A stretch of 64,000 bases of DNA, taken from NCBI RefSeq assembly GCF_964656455.1, contig NC_135724.1:14646919-14710918 (forward strand), written 5' to 3'. The translations under genes and the position numbers were made by a program. Shown here one piece after another: positions 1-10,990 of this stretch (position 1 is its first letter; each line of letters starts with the position of its first letter). The notes under the pieces were generated by a model. It made no database searches. It saw nothing but the letters and a program-made list of their open reading frames with translations, and was not told where the DNA came from. This DNA comes from Halichoerus grypus. Its lineage: Eukaryota > Chordata > Mammalia > Carnivora > Phocidae.

Positions 1-1025
1 AGAATAGTACTTGAATTCGCTTGGAGAATGGGGCCTGTTCAAGAGAGTAATGAGAGATGGGGCAGGGGAGACAGGAAAAAAACAGTAGCTAGGAGCTGTG
101 AACATTGCTGGACTGAAGTGTTTTGAATCTGTAGTTGTTTAGAGTGAGCGGTTAAAGGTTTCTGAGCATGCAAACGAGCCAGTCCCATCACTGTTCAGGA
201 GTGTTGCTGGAGAGGGGCGGAGAGCAGGTGCGAGAGTCCGTCTAGAGTCCAGGGGAACCTGTAAGGGGAACTTCAACCAGGAATCCCGGGGTAGGAAAAG
301 GATCGGGGAGGAGTCTGAACCCTTGAAGAGGCAGAGTGTCCATCACTGGGAAACTGAATCCATGTGAAGGAATGTGGGTACGGGGGTTGGGGGGCTAATG
401 AAACAATGACAGGAAGGTTCTGTGCTTAGGTTACAGATGGAAATTGGGAGGAGGCATTCGTTAGAGGCAAGGTAATAAATTTGGGTTTAGACTTAGGGAT
501 AAAAAATTCATCCTTCTATGCCTGATTATTTAAAGAAGCAAGAACTTTCCTTCTCTTTTTAGTCCAAAACCTCAGAGCAGCTTTGGACATAAAGAATGTG
601 AGCTCCTTCCTCTCCCTGAGAGTGGTTCTGGCTGGCCGCTTCCAGAGCACACACTGCATGCAGGCCCCCTGCTCCTGACCCAGGGCTGGACCTGCTCTAG
701 GTGCCTTCCTGTGGCCGACTTGGTGAAGCTGATCCGGGGCTTCAGCTCAGCTAGGGACCTTTTGACCTGTCAGCTCCCAGATGTTGTTCCCTTTACACAA
801 TACCCACTCTCACGTTGGGAGTCATGCGTATTTTATCTTTCATTTTTCTAATGTGTAAGGAATGTGTACATAGAGGACAACTGGATACTCTGTTCAAGGA
901 AAAGAAAAATTCCTGGTAAAACAAAAATCACACTGATATTTATTATTTCTCCTGTTAAAGGAAAAGAGAAACTTACCTTCTAAAATCTGTTTTCAAAAAA
1001 ATACCTCTCTTTTGGAAAATGATGC
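1..1025. other. Unique sequence, no gene recognised
   Basis: This left edge has mixed base composition and no open frame of 60 codons or more. I see no splice-bounded coding stretch and no repeat I can name. The part around 600-780 is somewhat GC-richer but has too few CpG for an island. It could be intergenic or intronic. Confidence 0.5.
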
Positions 1026-1027
1026 AT

Positions 1028-1190
1028 AATTTGGGCTCAGGACATCTTGGCTTAAGACTTTCGATGTGTGATGCTGGGTGTTTGCTTAACCTTATTGAGG
1101 CTCAAATATCTTCTTTCAAGGGCTTAAAGGTTTAAAGGGTTGTCGAAGATTATCGTGACCTAATATAATACTATAGATCAAGTTCTGTTT
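1028..1190 (+). repeat. MIR SINE remnant (degraded)
   Basis: The order of a pre-core ending 'gtgtgatgctgggtgtttgc', then 'ttaaccttattgaggctca', matches the middle of a sense MIR (a 'tgacctTgggcaagttacttaacctctctgagcctcag' type pattern). The 3' half is hard to follow. MIRs are ancient tRNA-derived SINEs shared by mammals. Confidence 0.45.
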
Positions 1191-1224
1191 TATTTTATTT
1201 TTTGACTTCTGTGTTTCCCATCTC

Positions 1225-1425
1225 ATCTCTCTTCTCAGAGTGCCTCATGCATTTCCCATTGGCTCTTCCTTATTCAATATTGTAATTATTTACTTGTCTT
1301 TCTCTTCCCCATATTGTAAGCTCCTTGAAGACACAGATAGTGTCTTTTATCCCTATAGACTTGATACCTAGTGCAGTATTTGACACATCCCAGGTGTTTA
1401 GTAAATATTAACTGAGTGCCGATGT
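1225..1425 (+). repeat. LINE-2 3' end
   Basis: The stretch 'ttgtaagctccttgaagaca' followed by 'agtgtcttttatccc', 'cctagtgcagtatttgacac' and 'gtttagtaaatatt' follows the conserved 3' end of mammalian L2 in order (gene-end motif 'gtaagctccatgagggcag ... cctagcacagtgcctggcac ... aataaatatttg'). It is a 5'-truncated fossil copy without coding capacity. Confidence 0.75.
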
Positions 1426-1449
1426 GTTTTTATTTTTTTATTTTATTGT

Positions 1450-1614
1450 TTTTTAAAAATTTTATTTATTCATTTGAGAGGAGAGTGAGAGAGAGAGATC
1501 ACGAGCGGGGTGGGGGAGAAGCAGACTCCCCGTTGAACAGGGAGCCCGATGGGGGGGACTCGGTGGCCTGAGCCAAAGGTAGACATTAAACCGACTGAGC
1601 CACCCAGGCGCCCC
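1450..1614 (-). repeat. SINEC (carnivoran tRNA-Lys-derived SINE), internally deleted
   Basis: Read on the minus strand it opens with 'ggggcgcctgggtggctcag' and ends in a TC-rich tract and A-rich tail, seen here as 'aaaattttatttattcattt' at the left. The part between the tRNA-like head and the 'ccatcgggctccctg' region lacks the usual 'catgatcccagggtcctgg' block, an internal deletion of roughly 25 bases. No clear target-site duplication was found. Confidence 0.9.
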
Positions 1615-1625
1615 ATGAAATATCT

Positions 1626-2265
1626 ATTTTAGATATTAGCAGTTGACTTCCCAGTAGGATAGTTGAGGATTTAGTTCTCTTTAAACATATTCCCACTCAT
1701 TCTCCCCTCCCTCACCCTCTTAACACAGTTCTTTTTCAATTTTCGCTAAAAGAATAGTCAAAATTTACCGTTTTATGAATGAACGTTGTTTCCTATCAAG
1801 CAAAGTTGTACGTTAAGAGTCTAATTCCTGTTTTCTAGAACAGTTTTGTTTTTCTGGATTAACAACTGCCTAGTATTTTCTTTTGTCCTCTTCTTTATGT
1901 ATGTGTCACTATTACTTTTTTCAAATGTTCCAAAGATCTGTGTCATGCTTATCGATAATTTTTCCAAATACTGCAAGAATTTCTCAAACCCTCTAATACC
2001 AGTTTCATTCCCCCCCCACCCCGGGACCCTCCCTCCCTGGCCTGGCTTCTGTGTCTAGGCCTAGTATATAACTGTTATTCTAGGGCTTCTCCTCACGAGT
2101 CCCCTGTGCTGGATCTCCTTTCTCTAGGATCACATATCTTTTTCTTATTTTCCTCTATCATTTTGCTAAAATACATGAAATTTCTCAATGGTAATACTGA
2201 GTTCTAGAAGACAGTAGAGCAATTTTCATCATAGACTTCTATTCATAACCAAACTAGACAGAATA
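1626..2265. other. Unique AT-rich sequence
   Basis: The only open frame is a 70-codon plus-strand frame at 1846-2058, rich in Phe, Leu and Val from the T-rich sequence, with no recognisable domain. There is a short poly-C run near 2010-2020. I recognise no repeat family here. Confidence 0.4.
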
Positions 2266-2280
2266 AAAAGATTTTAAAAG

Positions 2281-2578
2281 GAAATGTAAAGGAATGAAAT
2301 CTTGCCATTTGCAATGACGTGGATGGAACTGGAGAGTATTATGCTGAGCGAAATAAGTCAATCAGAGAAAGACATGTATCATATGACCTCACTGATATGA
2401 GGAATTCTTAATCTCAGGAAACAAACTGAGGGTTGCTGGAGTGGTGGGGGGTGGGAGGGATGGGGTGGCTGGGTGACAGACATTGGCGAGGGTATGTGCT
2501 ATGGTGAGCGCTGTGAATTGTGCAAGACTGTTGAATCACAGACCTGTACCTCTGAAACAAGTAATACATTATATGTTA
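2281..2578 (+). repeat. Carnivore LINE-1 3' end, 5'-truncated, internally deleted
   Basis: The sequence starts in the last part of ORF2 or the early 3' UTR ('ttgccatttgcaatgacgtg', 'gaaataagtcaatcagagaa') and runs through the G-rich 3' UTR ('gaaacaaactgagggttgct', 'gtggggggtgggagggat') to 'acattatatgttaa' and an A-rich junction. The block normally present between 'tgatatgaggaatt' and 'cttaatctcagg' is missing. It has no coding capacity. A second LINE-1 3' end follows directly. Confidence 0.85.
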
Positions 2579-2852
2579 AAAAAAGAAGAAGAAGAAGATA
2601 GCAGGAAGGGAAAAATGAAGGGGGGGGGAATCGGAGGGGGAGACGAACCATGAGAGATGATGGACTCTGAGAAACAAACTGAGGGTTCTAGAGGGGAGGA
2701 GGGTGGGGGGATAGGTTAGCCTGGTGATGGGTATTAAAGAGGGCACGTACTGCATGGAGCACTGGGTGTTATACGCAAACAATGAATCATGGAACACTAC
2801 ATCAAAAACTAATGATGTAATGTATGGTGATTAACATAACATAATAAAAAAA
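2579..2852 (+). repeat. Second carnivore LINE-1 3' UTR, tandem with the first
   Basis: It begins with an 'agaagaagaagatagcagga' segment, continues with 'gaaacaaactgagggttcta', 'gagcactgggtgttatacgc' and 'aactaatgatgtaatgtatg', and ends 'aacataacataataaaaaaa'. This is the 3' UTR of a different carnivore LINE-1 subfamily from the element at 2281-2578, in the same orientation and starting inside that element's A-rich tail. The two share the 'gaaacaaactgaggg' block. Confidence 0.85.
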
Positions 2853-2859
2853 AAGAAAA

Positions 2860-4490
2860 AATATAGTCATATGGTGAAGACTGGACTAATAGAGGGTCTA
2901 GATTCAAGAAAGAAGGGACTGTCAAAGTAATAGGTATATACCCTTTCCCCTGAATTAAAGAGATAAAATGCTAAACTACCAGAGATAACTTCATGGTTAT
3001 ATCCCTTTAACTAGACAACTAAAAAATACCCCAGAATTTTAGACCACTGTAATTTTTTAAACCCCAATTCCCTCATAAGGTTTCCTAGCATCTCTACAAA
3101 GGATTCCTTAACTTCATATTACAACAAATGATGCCAAAGTCTAGAGCATTTCTGACATATCAGGGTTTATTTTATCTGCTGTCCAAGAACAAAACTATCA
3201 TGTGTAAAAACTCATTGTTTTCTGGACTTTTTTGCCTTTGTACTGTCTGATTATACATGCCTCTTAATACGTTGGTGGATATTAAGTATGAGAAAATATT
3301 AAATAAAATTAAAAGACTGAAAGCAGAAAGAATAATAATATCCAAACTGTTAAATACTTTTTTATGGATTAAAAACACATGGGCAAGTACTTGGAGAAAG
3401 AACTTCTGGGGTTGCCTTTGGGGATTGGGTTTTGGAGTGGGGCAAGGAACTGCTTTTTCTTTTAAGCTTTCCAGTACTGTCTTGCTTTGTTTTCTTTTGA
3501 CCAACGCATATATTTTACTTTTAATAAAATAAAAACTGATTTAAAATTTAAAAGCATTTTAAAATAAACAAAATAAGTATTGAGGAACTAAATAGAAAAG
3601 AAAGCCTCCAAACAGACCTAATGAATATATTTTGTGTTTTTTTAGGACTTTTAAAAAACTTTTAAGTGTTTCTGAGATCAGAATGTATCTTATAACAATT
3701 CAAGTTATTAGTATTTACATTATTACCACTTATGTGTTAGTACCTTTCTCCCCCAACCAAAACTTGCAACTATTATATTTCTGGCACCTTTTGATTATGT
3801 TTTCATAGGATCAAGGAAGTGGAAATCCTTAAGTATAGGATTTTTCAGAACTCTGCTCTTCTAGGCACTAGAAGTTCTGAAGCTTTTTCAAGGTGAAATT
3901 GCTAGGCTCTGCCTTCCTCTTAGTTCTCCTTTTATTTATTTCTATATCCTCTTTACTAAGCTCCATCTTAATCTACATTATATATTTGGCAAGGCAGACT
4001 TCTTCAGTAAGTTGGTTAACTGTGGTTGGAAAAACTATATCCTGTCCTTCACCATCCACCATCCACCACTCTTTATTTCATTGGAGAGTCAAATGGGAAA
4101 AATCAAACTATGCAGGTTAGTAGAACATTTAAAAAAAGTAAAAAAAACTAAGAGAAGATAATAGGTGAATATTGTTTTTACAGTACTGGGTTGAAGAAGC
4201 CTTCTCAAAGTATCATCCAAGGTAGTGAAGGATAATGTTAATAGATTGAACTAAATAATTACTAGAAATTGTTATATTTTTAGTATAAAAATCAAGCAAC
4301 ATACATGAGAAAACCCTGACCATATTAAAGAGTCTTTATGCTCATTGTTAAAAAAGGTGATCAAATGACAACAAGAGAAATTCATAAAAAAGGAAATAAA
4401 ATGACCTATAATATATGATAAACATTTTACTTTTGCGAATAGCTGAAGAAAATGAGTTATTTCTAGCCTCTTAAATTGGAAAACATTACA
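2860..4490. other. Unique AT-rich sequence, no convincing gene
   Basis: Overlapping open frames of 91 codons (plus strand, 3257-3532) and 110 codons (minus strand, 3172-3504) lie here. Neither shows a domain I recognise, and opposite-strand overlap of this kind is common by chance. The plus-strand peptide is Lys/Ile-rich then hydrophobic. A 75-codon frame at 3893-4120 has a hydrophobic Leu/Ile-rich start that could pass for a signal peptide, but there is no following domain. I treat all as chance frames. Confidence 0.4.
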
Positions 4491-4495
4491 AAATA

Positions 4496-4795
4496 AGCTA
4501 ACCCATGTTGCTGAGAATGTGGGGAACTAGACATTTTCATATACTTCAGATAGAAGCGTAGGTTGACAAAAGCTTTCTTGAAAGCAATTTTGCAGTATGT
4601 GTCATGTCTTTAAAATGAATATGTAATTGATCCTAAGGAAATAATTTTGATACATATTTTATTTGAATTTAAATCTATTTATATTTATTATGGTATTCTT
4701 ATTGTAGCAAAAGACAAGATTAATCCAGATTTCCAACAATAGGTGATTTTAAAAACTATGATATACCCATTCAAAGGAATATCATGCAGCTCTGT
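4496..4795 (+). repeat. Old LINE-1 (L1M-type) 3' fragment
   Basis: The phrases 'ttgctgagaatgtgggga', 'gatcctaaggaaataatttt', 'tattgtagcaaaagac', 'ccaacaataggtgatttt' and 'ggaatatcatgcagct' appear in the order found in the ORF2 end and 3' UTR of old mammalian LINE-1 copies. It is strongly diverged and non-coding. Confidence 0.7.
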
Positions 4796-4799
4796 CTTT

Positions 4800-5815
4800 G
4801 AGGGAAGGTCGAGAATTGGTTTTAAAGCTGTTCTCAAAAAAAGCATTTATTGTCAACTTCTAACACATTTTTGCCACATATGCTTCAATTGGAGAAACAG
4901 AGTTTACGTACTTCACAGTTTTATCAGAAAGTGGGAAATCTACTCCAGAAATACCTCAAAATGAATTAATACTGTGAGTCAAGTTATGTTAGAATTAGCT
5001 GATCCTGGGCTGGTATTGTCCATTATTTATAGATCCCAGTTACCTTTATAGAAGGTAATTGTAGAAGGCATTGCCTTTGAGCCTGAGATTCAATATTCTC
5101 TACTCCTCCTTGATACCACTGACTCTTAGCTGTCCCCAACAGAGCATGCCCAGCCATGCTCAGACAGCCATGTGCATGTGACAAGAGTGCTTACTTGATC
5201 TGCAGGCTGTAGCAGCAGCTTCCTTCTAATTATATCATAGTGATACAGTCATGAGGCAGAGATTGGTTCAATATCCTCACTTTTCTGGGCTGTGTTTATT
5301 CCCTGATGGTTCTTCGGTAGTGTTGTCTGGCTCTGTAATGGAACCACCTTTCAAGCAAATGTGTGATGTCTTAATTTGAACCCTGAATGGACTCCCCTTG
5401 CTTCCCAAAAATCTAGTCCAGTTTGATGGTTCTAATGATTCTAATAGAATCATTGAACATATACTTAAGTTTATGTTCTTCTTAAGGACATTTACCATGT
5501 TAACAAAGGGATATATAAAAAAGGAGATTCCTAAATGGCCCAAGCTAAACAAATTGGTTTAAAACTAGCGAAGTGGAGCCATGATGGGTTCCAGAAATGA
5601 CCATTCGGGTCATGAGGAGTGAGAACTGTTCTCAATCTAGGATCTTCTAGTTATTTCAGGGTCATCAGAATCCAGTTTAATGTTGGCATCAAGGTCACTA
5701 ACTAGCTTCAGGCCTGGATTAAGAGGCACAAATGTAGCCTCACACAATGAGGTAAGGGGAACTTACCCACTGATCCTCCATATTTGACTTTGTACTGGAT
5801 CATTTGGCACTAATT
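4800..5815. other. Unique sequence, no gene recognised
   Basis: Only short open frames occur, including a 91-codon minus-strand frame at 5277-5552 with no recognisable domain. No repeat family is evident to me. Confidence 0.4.
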
Positions 5816-5817
5816 CC

Positions 5818-6400
5818 TGTTTTTTGGCTAGCTATTGCTATGAAACAAATCAGCTCAAAATGTAGTAGCTTAAAACAGCAATTATTTTATTAATTTTTGT
5901 GGTGTCTGTAGGTCAGGAATTTGGATGCGTTTTGGCTGGATGATTCTGGCATGGGGTTTCTCAGGCATCTGCAGTCAGATGGTGGCTGGACTGGGACGGC
6001 AGGGGTCTGGTGCTGCCGGAGCCCACTGGGGCATCTCTGTTCCTTCATGTAGTCTCATTTAGTACGTTCACATGCGATTTCCACATGGACTAATTTGGGC
6101 TTCCTCAGCATGGTGGCTTCCATGAGAGCATTTGGACTATGTACGTGGTCAGGGCTCCCAGGTGAGCACGTCCATTCTCAAAGCAGACAATGCATTAGCT
6201 TTTATGACCCAACCCCAGAATCCTCTCAAGCTTCTCTTCTGCCATATTCTGTTGGTTATGAGCCACTTCCAAGTCCACACACTCAGGGGAAGGGAATTAG
6301 ACTCCACCTCTCGAAGGGGAGTGGCAAGGCTCCAGGAGAGCCTGTGGGATGACACATATTATTGTGACCATCGTTAGAAAATACACTTTGTCGCACCTGG
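5818..6400 (-). repeat. Old LTR-like element (MaLR/ERVL type), antisense
   Basis: The left end 'gctagctattgctatgaaac' and 'aaatgtagtagcttaaaaca' resembles the reverse complement of the 3' end of MaLR-type LTRs ('...gttttaagccactaag...gttacagcagc'). The right half has 'ttatgacccaaccccagaat', 'ccacttccaagtccac', 'gactccacctctcgaagggg' and 'gtgggatgacacatattatt', matching a long-known ancient mammalian interspersed element of about 550 bases. Overlapping open frames on both strands (6095-6377) are shadows of it. The exact subfamily is uncertain. Confidence 0.6.
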
Positions 6401-6404
6401 CCCA

Positions 6405-7005
6405 TCAGTCAAGCTCTCCAGGGCCACTGAGTTCAGTGTGGAAGAGCTTTTGTAATCTCAGATAAGCAAAGGCAAGTTTTTGTATTTGGAAGGGGATTTG
6501 GGGAGCGTGGGGAATAGTCATTCTTCGATTAAAAAAAAACATATATAGAGAGCAAGTTCTGTTTGGCCTAATTTCCATGTTTGCTGTGATAGAGATGGGT
6601 GTATGTAAAGGATAGGTGTATCTATATAAGCGATACCTTGGCACAACTTATGATTACTCCTGCTCGGGCTTAACAAATAAAGAAATGTGGTTCTGACTCT
6701 TTATTACTGAGTGACTGGAGAACTGTTATCAGTGGATCATTTTCAACTTTAGTACAGTGACAAGTAGTATTTGTAAAGGAGTAAGTTCTGTATCAAGTGT
6801 TTAATATTCATATTTTAAGGACATCTAAAGTCATGATCACTAAGCATTGAGATTTTACCAAAGTGGAACAAAAGTAAAGTGAAATAATGAATAAAATAAA
6901 ATCTAGTGATATCTGGAAATAAGAGCTCACTGAACAAATACAAGATTGGTGGGTCATAGTGGGTATCATTTCCTCCCAGTTTGATTCCTAGTTGTTCTCT
7001 CTGTT
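6405..7005. other. Unique sequence, no gene recognised
   Basis: Mixed AT-rich sequence with no open frame longer than 79 codons and no repeat I can name. Confidence 0.4.
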
Positions 7006-7019
7006 GGGTCTCTTGCTCT

Positions 7020-7650
7020 GCTTACTCTAGCCATGGAACAAATGGCACTTCAGCCATCAAAGTAGGAATCCAGAAGTTAATGGAAGACTCCGTCTGTCTC
7101 CAACTGCCCCAGTAGCTTCCACACCTTCACCACCGTAGCTGCTTCCTAAGTGGTGTCCCTGTTCTAATCTATTCTCTTGTCAGCCAGAGAGATCTTACCA
7201 GGTCACTCTGCTAAAAGGTCTCTTAATGGCTCTTTGGCTCTTCGTTTCTTAACTGATAAAATCTGAACTCCTTGACAAGGTACTCAGGGACCTACATGAT
7301 CTGGCTCCTGCCTACCAGGCATTTCCTGTCCCTTCTCCTCTCACATTTTTTGGTCCATTAAAATAAACTACAGACCCTTTATTTTAACACCTTCATGCTT
7401 TTGTTCAAACAGGAATGCTTTTTCTAGGCCCTTTGCTTGGCACCTTCTCTTCCAGGAAGCATTTGTTAATTACGAGGCCTGTCTTCTGTGCCCCCATGCC
7501 ACTCTGTCCATCATACCAGCCAGCCCACATGGTCTGCTTTCCCCACTACCCTTTGAATTCTCTGAGGGCAGCGACTGTTACCCTGTGTCTTCAGAATTAG
7601 CACAGTGTCAGCAGCAAGCAGGAATTTAATAAAACTTGGAATAGAATAAA
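7020..7650 (+). repeat. Long LINE-2 3' fragment
   Basis: Successive landmarks match the C-terminal end of L2 ORF2 and its 3' UTR: 'tagcttccacaccttcacca', 'gtggtgtccctgttc', 'cagccagagagatctta', 'tgaactccttgacaaggt', 'cctacatgatctggctcctg', 'caggaatgctttttctaggc', 'gaattctctgagggcagcga' and 'cagtgtcagcagcaagcagg ... aataaaacttggaat'. About 630 bases survive, making this one of the best L2 copies in the window. The reading frame is broken; the 61-codon open frame at 7415-7600 is not a gene. Confidence 0.85.
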
Positions 7651-7910
7651 ATTAAACAAAAAGTGAACAATGGTTCAGCAATATGACATTCTCATTTCAG
7701 TGGGAGTTGTGGTACTTGTATAGCAGCAGTATTAAAAGAGTAGGATCCTGAGGATCTGCCAGGTGGGACTGGGTTCCTCACCAGAGCTTTCTTGGTTTCT
7801 GAGAGCTGCAGCCCAAAGGGGGCTGCGAAGTGAGGGTGGAAGCTTGGATCAGGTTCAGAGGAGTCCTCAAGGCTCTAAAGATGAAACCTACAGTGTCCAA
7901 GGAAAGGAAA

Positions 7911-8099
7911 TTTTTTTTTTTAAAGATTTATTTATTTATTAGAGAGGGAGAAGAGAGCGCGTGCACCAGTGAGAGGCAGAGGGAGAAGCAGACCCCGCCC
8001 CTGAGCAGGGAGCCCAATGCAGGACTCGATCTCAGGACCCTGAGATCATGACCTGAGCTGAAGACAGGTGCTTAACCGACTGAGCCACGCGGGCAACCC
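7911..8099 (-). repeat. SINEC SINE, outermost of a three-SINE stack
   Basis: On the plus strand it runs from a T-rich tail ('ttaaagatttatttatttat') through 'gagaggcagagggagaagca', 'gagcagggagcccaatg', 'gatctcaggaccctgagatc' to 'ccgactgagccacgcgggca'. This is a full-length antisense SINEC. It follows 'ccaaggaaaggaaat', nearly the same target sequence that flanks the third SINE of the cluster. Confidence 0.92.
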
Positions 8100-8100
8100 T

Positions 8101-8215
8101 TAAAGATTTTTTTTATTTTTTTATTTTTAAGTAACCTCTACACTCGACATGGGGCTTGAACTTACAACCCCGAGATCAAGAGTTGCACGCTCTACCGACT
8201 GAGCCAGCCAGGTGC
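8101..8215 (-). repeat. Short SINEC variant (SINEC_c-like)
   Basis: It is a compact relative of SINEC: T-rich tail, 'agtaacctctacactcgaca', 'ggggcttgaacttacaaccc', 'gagatcaagagttgcacgct', 'ctaccgactgagccagcca'. It lacks the TC-rich body of the longer SINECs. It sits directly between two full-length antisense SINECs. Confidence 0.85.
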
Positions 8216-8230
8216 CCAGGAAAGGATATC

Positions 8231-8433
8231 TTTTTTTTTTTTTTTTAAGATTTTGTTTATTTATTTGACAGAGAGAGACACAGCGAGAGAGCGAACACAA
8301 GCAGAGGGAGTGGGAGAGGGAGAAGCAGGCTTCCCGCTGAGCAGGGAGCTCGATGCGGGGCTCCATCCCAGGACCCCGGGATCATGACCTGAGCCGAAGG
8401 CAGACGTTCAACGACTGAGCCGCCCAGGCACCA
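8231..8433 (-). repeat. SINEC SINE with perfect target-site duplication
   Basis: It is a full-length antisense SINEC with 'gacagagagagacacagcga', 'gagaagcaggcttcccgctg', 'gatcatgacctgagccgaag' and 'actgagccgcccaggcacc'. The 15-base duplication 'ccaggaaaggatatc' lies at 8216-8230 and again at 8434-8448, which fixes both ends and indicates LINE-1-mediated insertion. The minus-strand open frames across it are shadows. Confidence 0.95.
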
Positions 8434-8449
8434 CCAGGAAAGGATATCC

Positions 8450-9600
8450 TTAAGGCTAGAGAAGAAAAAGTCAAAGTGTAGCTTGATAATGGCATCCAAA
8501 TTTTAAAAATTCATCTTCACTGAAGATGGGCATCTCCTAGGGATCAGGGGCATGGACCATGGCCTTAATCAGTAGAGGAAGAGATTTAAACAAAGATTTC
8601 CTGACAGTGAAGCTTATAAAGTGGGACAGATTGCTTCTGGAAATTAAGAAATCTGCCCTTTTTTGAGCAGGGGAAGACAGGAGCAGGAGACTAAAGGGTG
8701 GGAGGAAGCTTCCACAAACTCAAGTAGGTCTGTCAAATGTGGGAATGGCTTTTTGCAAATCCCGTAAATCAGTGATTTTTCAAATGCTGACTTTACATCA
8801 TAGTACAACATTTACAACATTTCACTCATTTTTGCCTAGAAGAAATGCTGAATTTATGAGCATACAGTGAAAAGGACCTTTTCTAAAGTGCAGTCAGTTG
8901 GTGATGATGCTTGATACTAGCTATTTCTACTTTTACTTGCTGTAAAGGATCTGTTAAAGAAAGGAAAAAACTTTTTTTTTTTTTTTTTTTAATAACTTGC
9001 TGATTGATCTTAGGTAACACTTGTGGCAAGATAGGATTGTTAGCTCTGCTGTCTGGAAAAATTGTGTGTCTCTGTTCGTTGCTTTTATGCTGGCACTTTC
9101 CTCCTTTCTAATATTTAAATACCATATAGCAGCACCACAAAGATGTTCAAATGTTACTAGTGGAAACCGCAGTAGCAGTTAAAATTACTGTATATTTCTT
9201 TTCTATGTCAGTAAAAGGAATTGGGTTTCTTTGGAATGGAAAATGCTCTTATGTATCTTTTGCAAAATTTAATTTATTAGTTCTTTCTCTTATAGTCCCT
9301 TTCATTTTTTTTTCTTATATAATAAAGAATCATTAAAAGAAACACATATAAACTCTACAAGGTTTTGTTTTCTTATACTGTAAGGCTAAGAATAGTTTAA
9401 GGGGAACCAATCCACATGCTTTAATCCATATGAGGGAAAAAGATTTTGTAAATGTTTCTCTTCAAAGTACTAAAAGTAAATGAAGGTTAAAGGGGGAGGC
9501 TAAAAAGAAAGCCTTATTAATGGGAAATACATTCTGATAAATCAAACTGATTCCAATCTTAATAGTCAGTTTAAATAATAGAATTGGCTAATAGTATCAA
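8450..9600. other. Unique sequence
   Basis: No gene or recognisable repeat. A poly-T run occurs at 8972-8990. A 61-codon plus-strand frame at 9151-9336 has no recognisable domain. Confidence 0.4.
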
Positions 9601-10420
9601 ATTAGGATTAAAGAAAGGGATAAAAATCTATTTCCACAAGTTGTTTCAAAACAAGGCATTCACTGGCTGATGCCGTATGATATCAATCTGATTATACCGT
9701 ACACAATAAAGCATGCCCTACGATAAAATCCTGCTGGGAGGTGTGTTTAATCAGATGCCTTTGATATTATTTGAGCTAAAGCTACTGTGGGCTCAAAAGA
9801 ATCAAAGAAAAAATCTTTAACTCCCGCAATCAATCTTAATCTACTGTGGATGCTGGTGCTCTACACATACCCTATCCTAATCTACTCTCAAACATAAGCA
9901 TGAGCTAACTGGTTGGGATTTCAGATTTGTCTTTTCAGAAGCCACAAACAGAAATTTGTTTTGCTTAATAACCATGTTCTACACTGACTGTTCATTCCTA
10001 AGCTTCTCACAAATCAAGTCAAGATAAAGATTTTCTGTTGGCAGGAATTTTAATGGACACTGGTGAGTACAATTAACAGCCATCCAATAATAATTTAAAA
10101 TTACTGTCTTAGCTAGCTTTGTTTGCCTCCCACAGGAACTAAATCAACACTTGCACTTCCCAAGACAATCTTTATGTGTCATTGCCCAATTTTAAACCAG
10201 ATTTTGTGAAGCTATGTCCTGGAAATAACAGACGACATGAAAAGTTTTATAACTTACTTTTCTCCTTCTTCCACGGAGTGCACTATATTTGCATTTTCCT
10301 GAGCTTGTCACTTTAGTTGTGGAGTTCACTTCAAGCTGCCAGCTTCCAGTGTATGTCAGAACAACTTAAAGTGGTCCTCCCTCTGCCAGTTTGAAATTGG
10401 TCCTTAAATTATAATCAGCT
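9600..10420. promoter_or_regulatory. Candidate conserved non-coding element
   Basis: No repeat or open frame of 60 codons is present. The sequence has several homeodomain-type TAAT cores, a TCF/LEF-like 'cctttgatatt' near 9758, and 'gaatcaaagaaa' near 9800. Its composition is balanced, without decay into simple sequence. These traits fit a distal enhancer in a gene-poor region, but no conservation data were available, and short motifs occur by chance. I assign it as a candidate only. Confidence 0.25.
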
Positions 10421-10990
10421 CCAACGGAGGCTGCTGGAGGTAGGGAATTTAGTTCAGTAACTTTGAGGGGAGAAGGCTGCCCCGGCTAAAGCTTTCTTTA
10501 CCCCTCTGCCAGTGCCATGGGGTTGGAAGACATCTCGGGGGAGTAAGGCCCAGCCAGCCACCAAGTTGCTGATGCAACCTAAAGCTACTTGGGAAGGGAA
10601 GGAGAACAAAAGGCATCACTTATGTTAGGTGATTAGCGGCAAATGATGTATGGGGGTGGGAGGGAGCCTGGCGTACACAGGGGAGGGGGGCTGGCAGTTG
10701 CCCTTGTCTAGAAGGGGGAAGGACAAAGAATGCTGTCCCTGAGCATTGGAGGCCCTGGGGGATTTCTTAACAGAATCAAACGGCAGAGGACTATTAGCAG
10801 CCTGGTACAGTAAGAGCTCAAGTTCTTTGGACGTGTTGGCCTCACAGACAGCTGAAAATACCTAGTGGCAAATACCTATCAGCTACTTACGTATTTCAGA
10901 AATGAAAGATAATGGGAAGGTGAACAAATTGCACATCTTTTCCACTACCATTGCTCAGGGTTTCCAGTAAGTACAAGCAGTGTCTCAGCT
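10420..10990. other. Unique, moderately GC-rich sequence
   Basis: Contains G-rich blocks ('ggaggggggctggcagttgc' near 10680) and no recognisable repeat or gene. Confidence 0.35.

Noticed and set aside
3893..4120. A small frame with a hydrophobic, signal-peptide-like start
   Set aside because: It follows from T-rich sequence; no domain, no Kozak or splice support.
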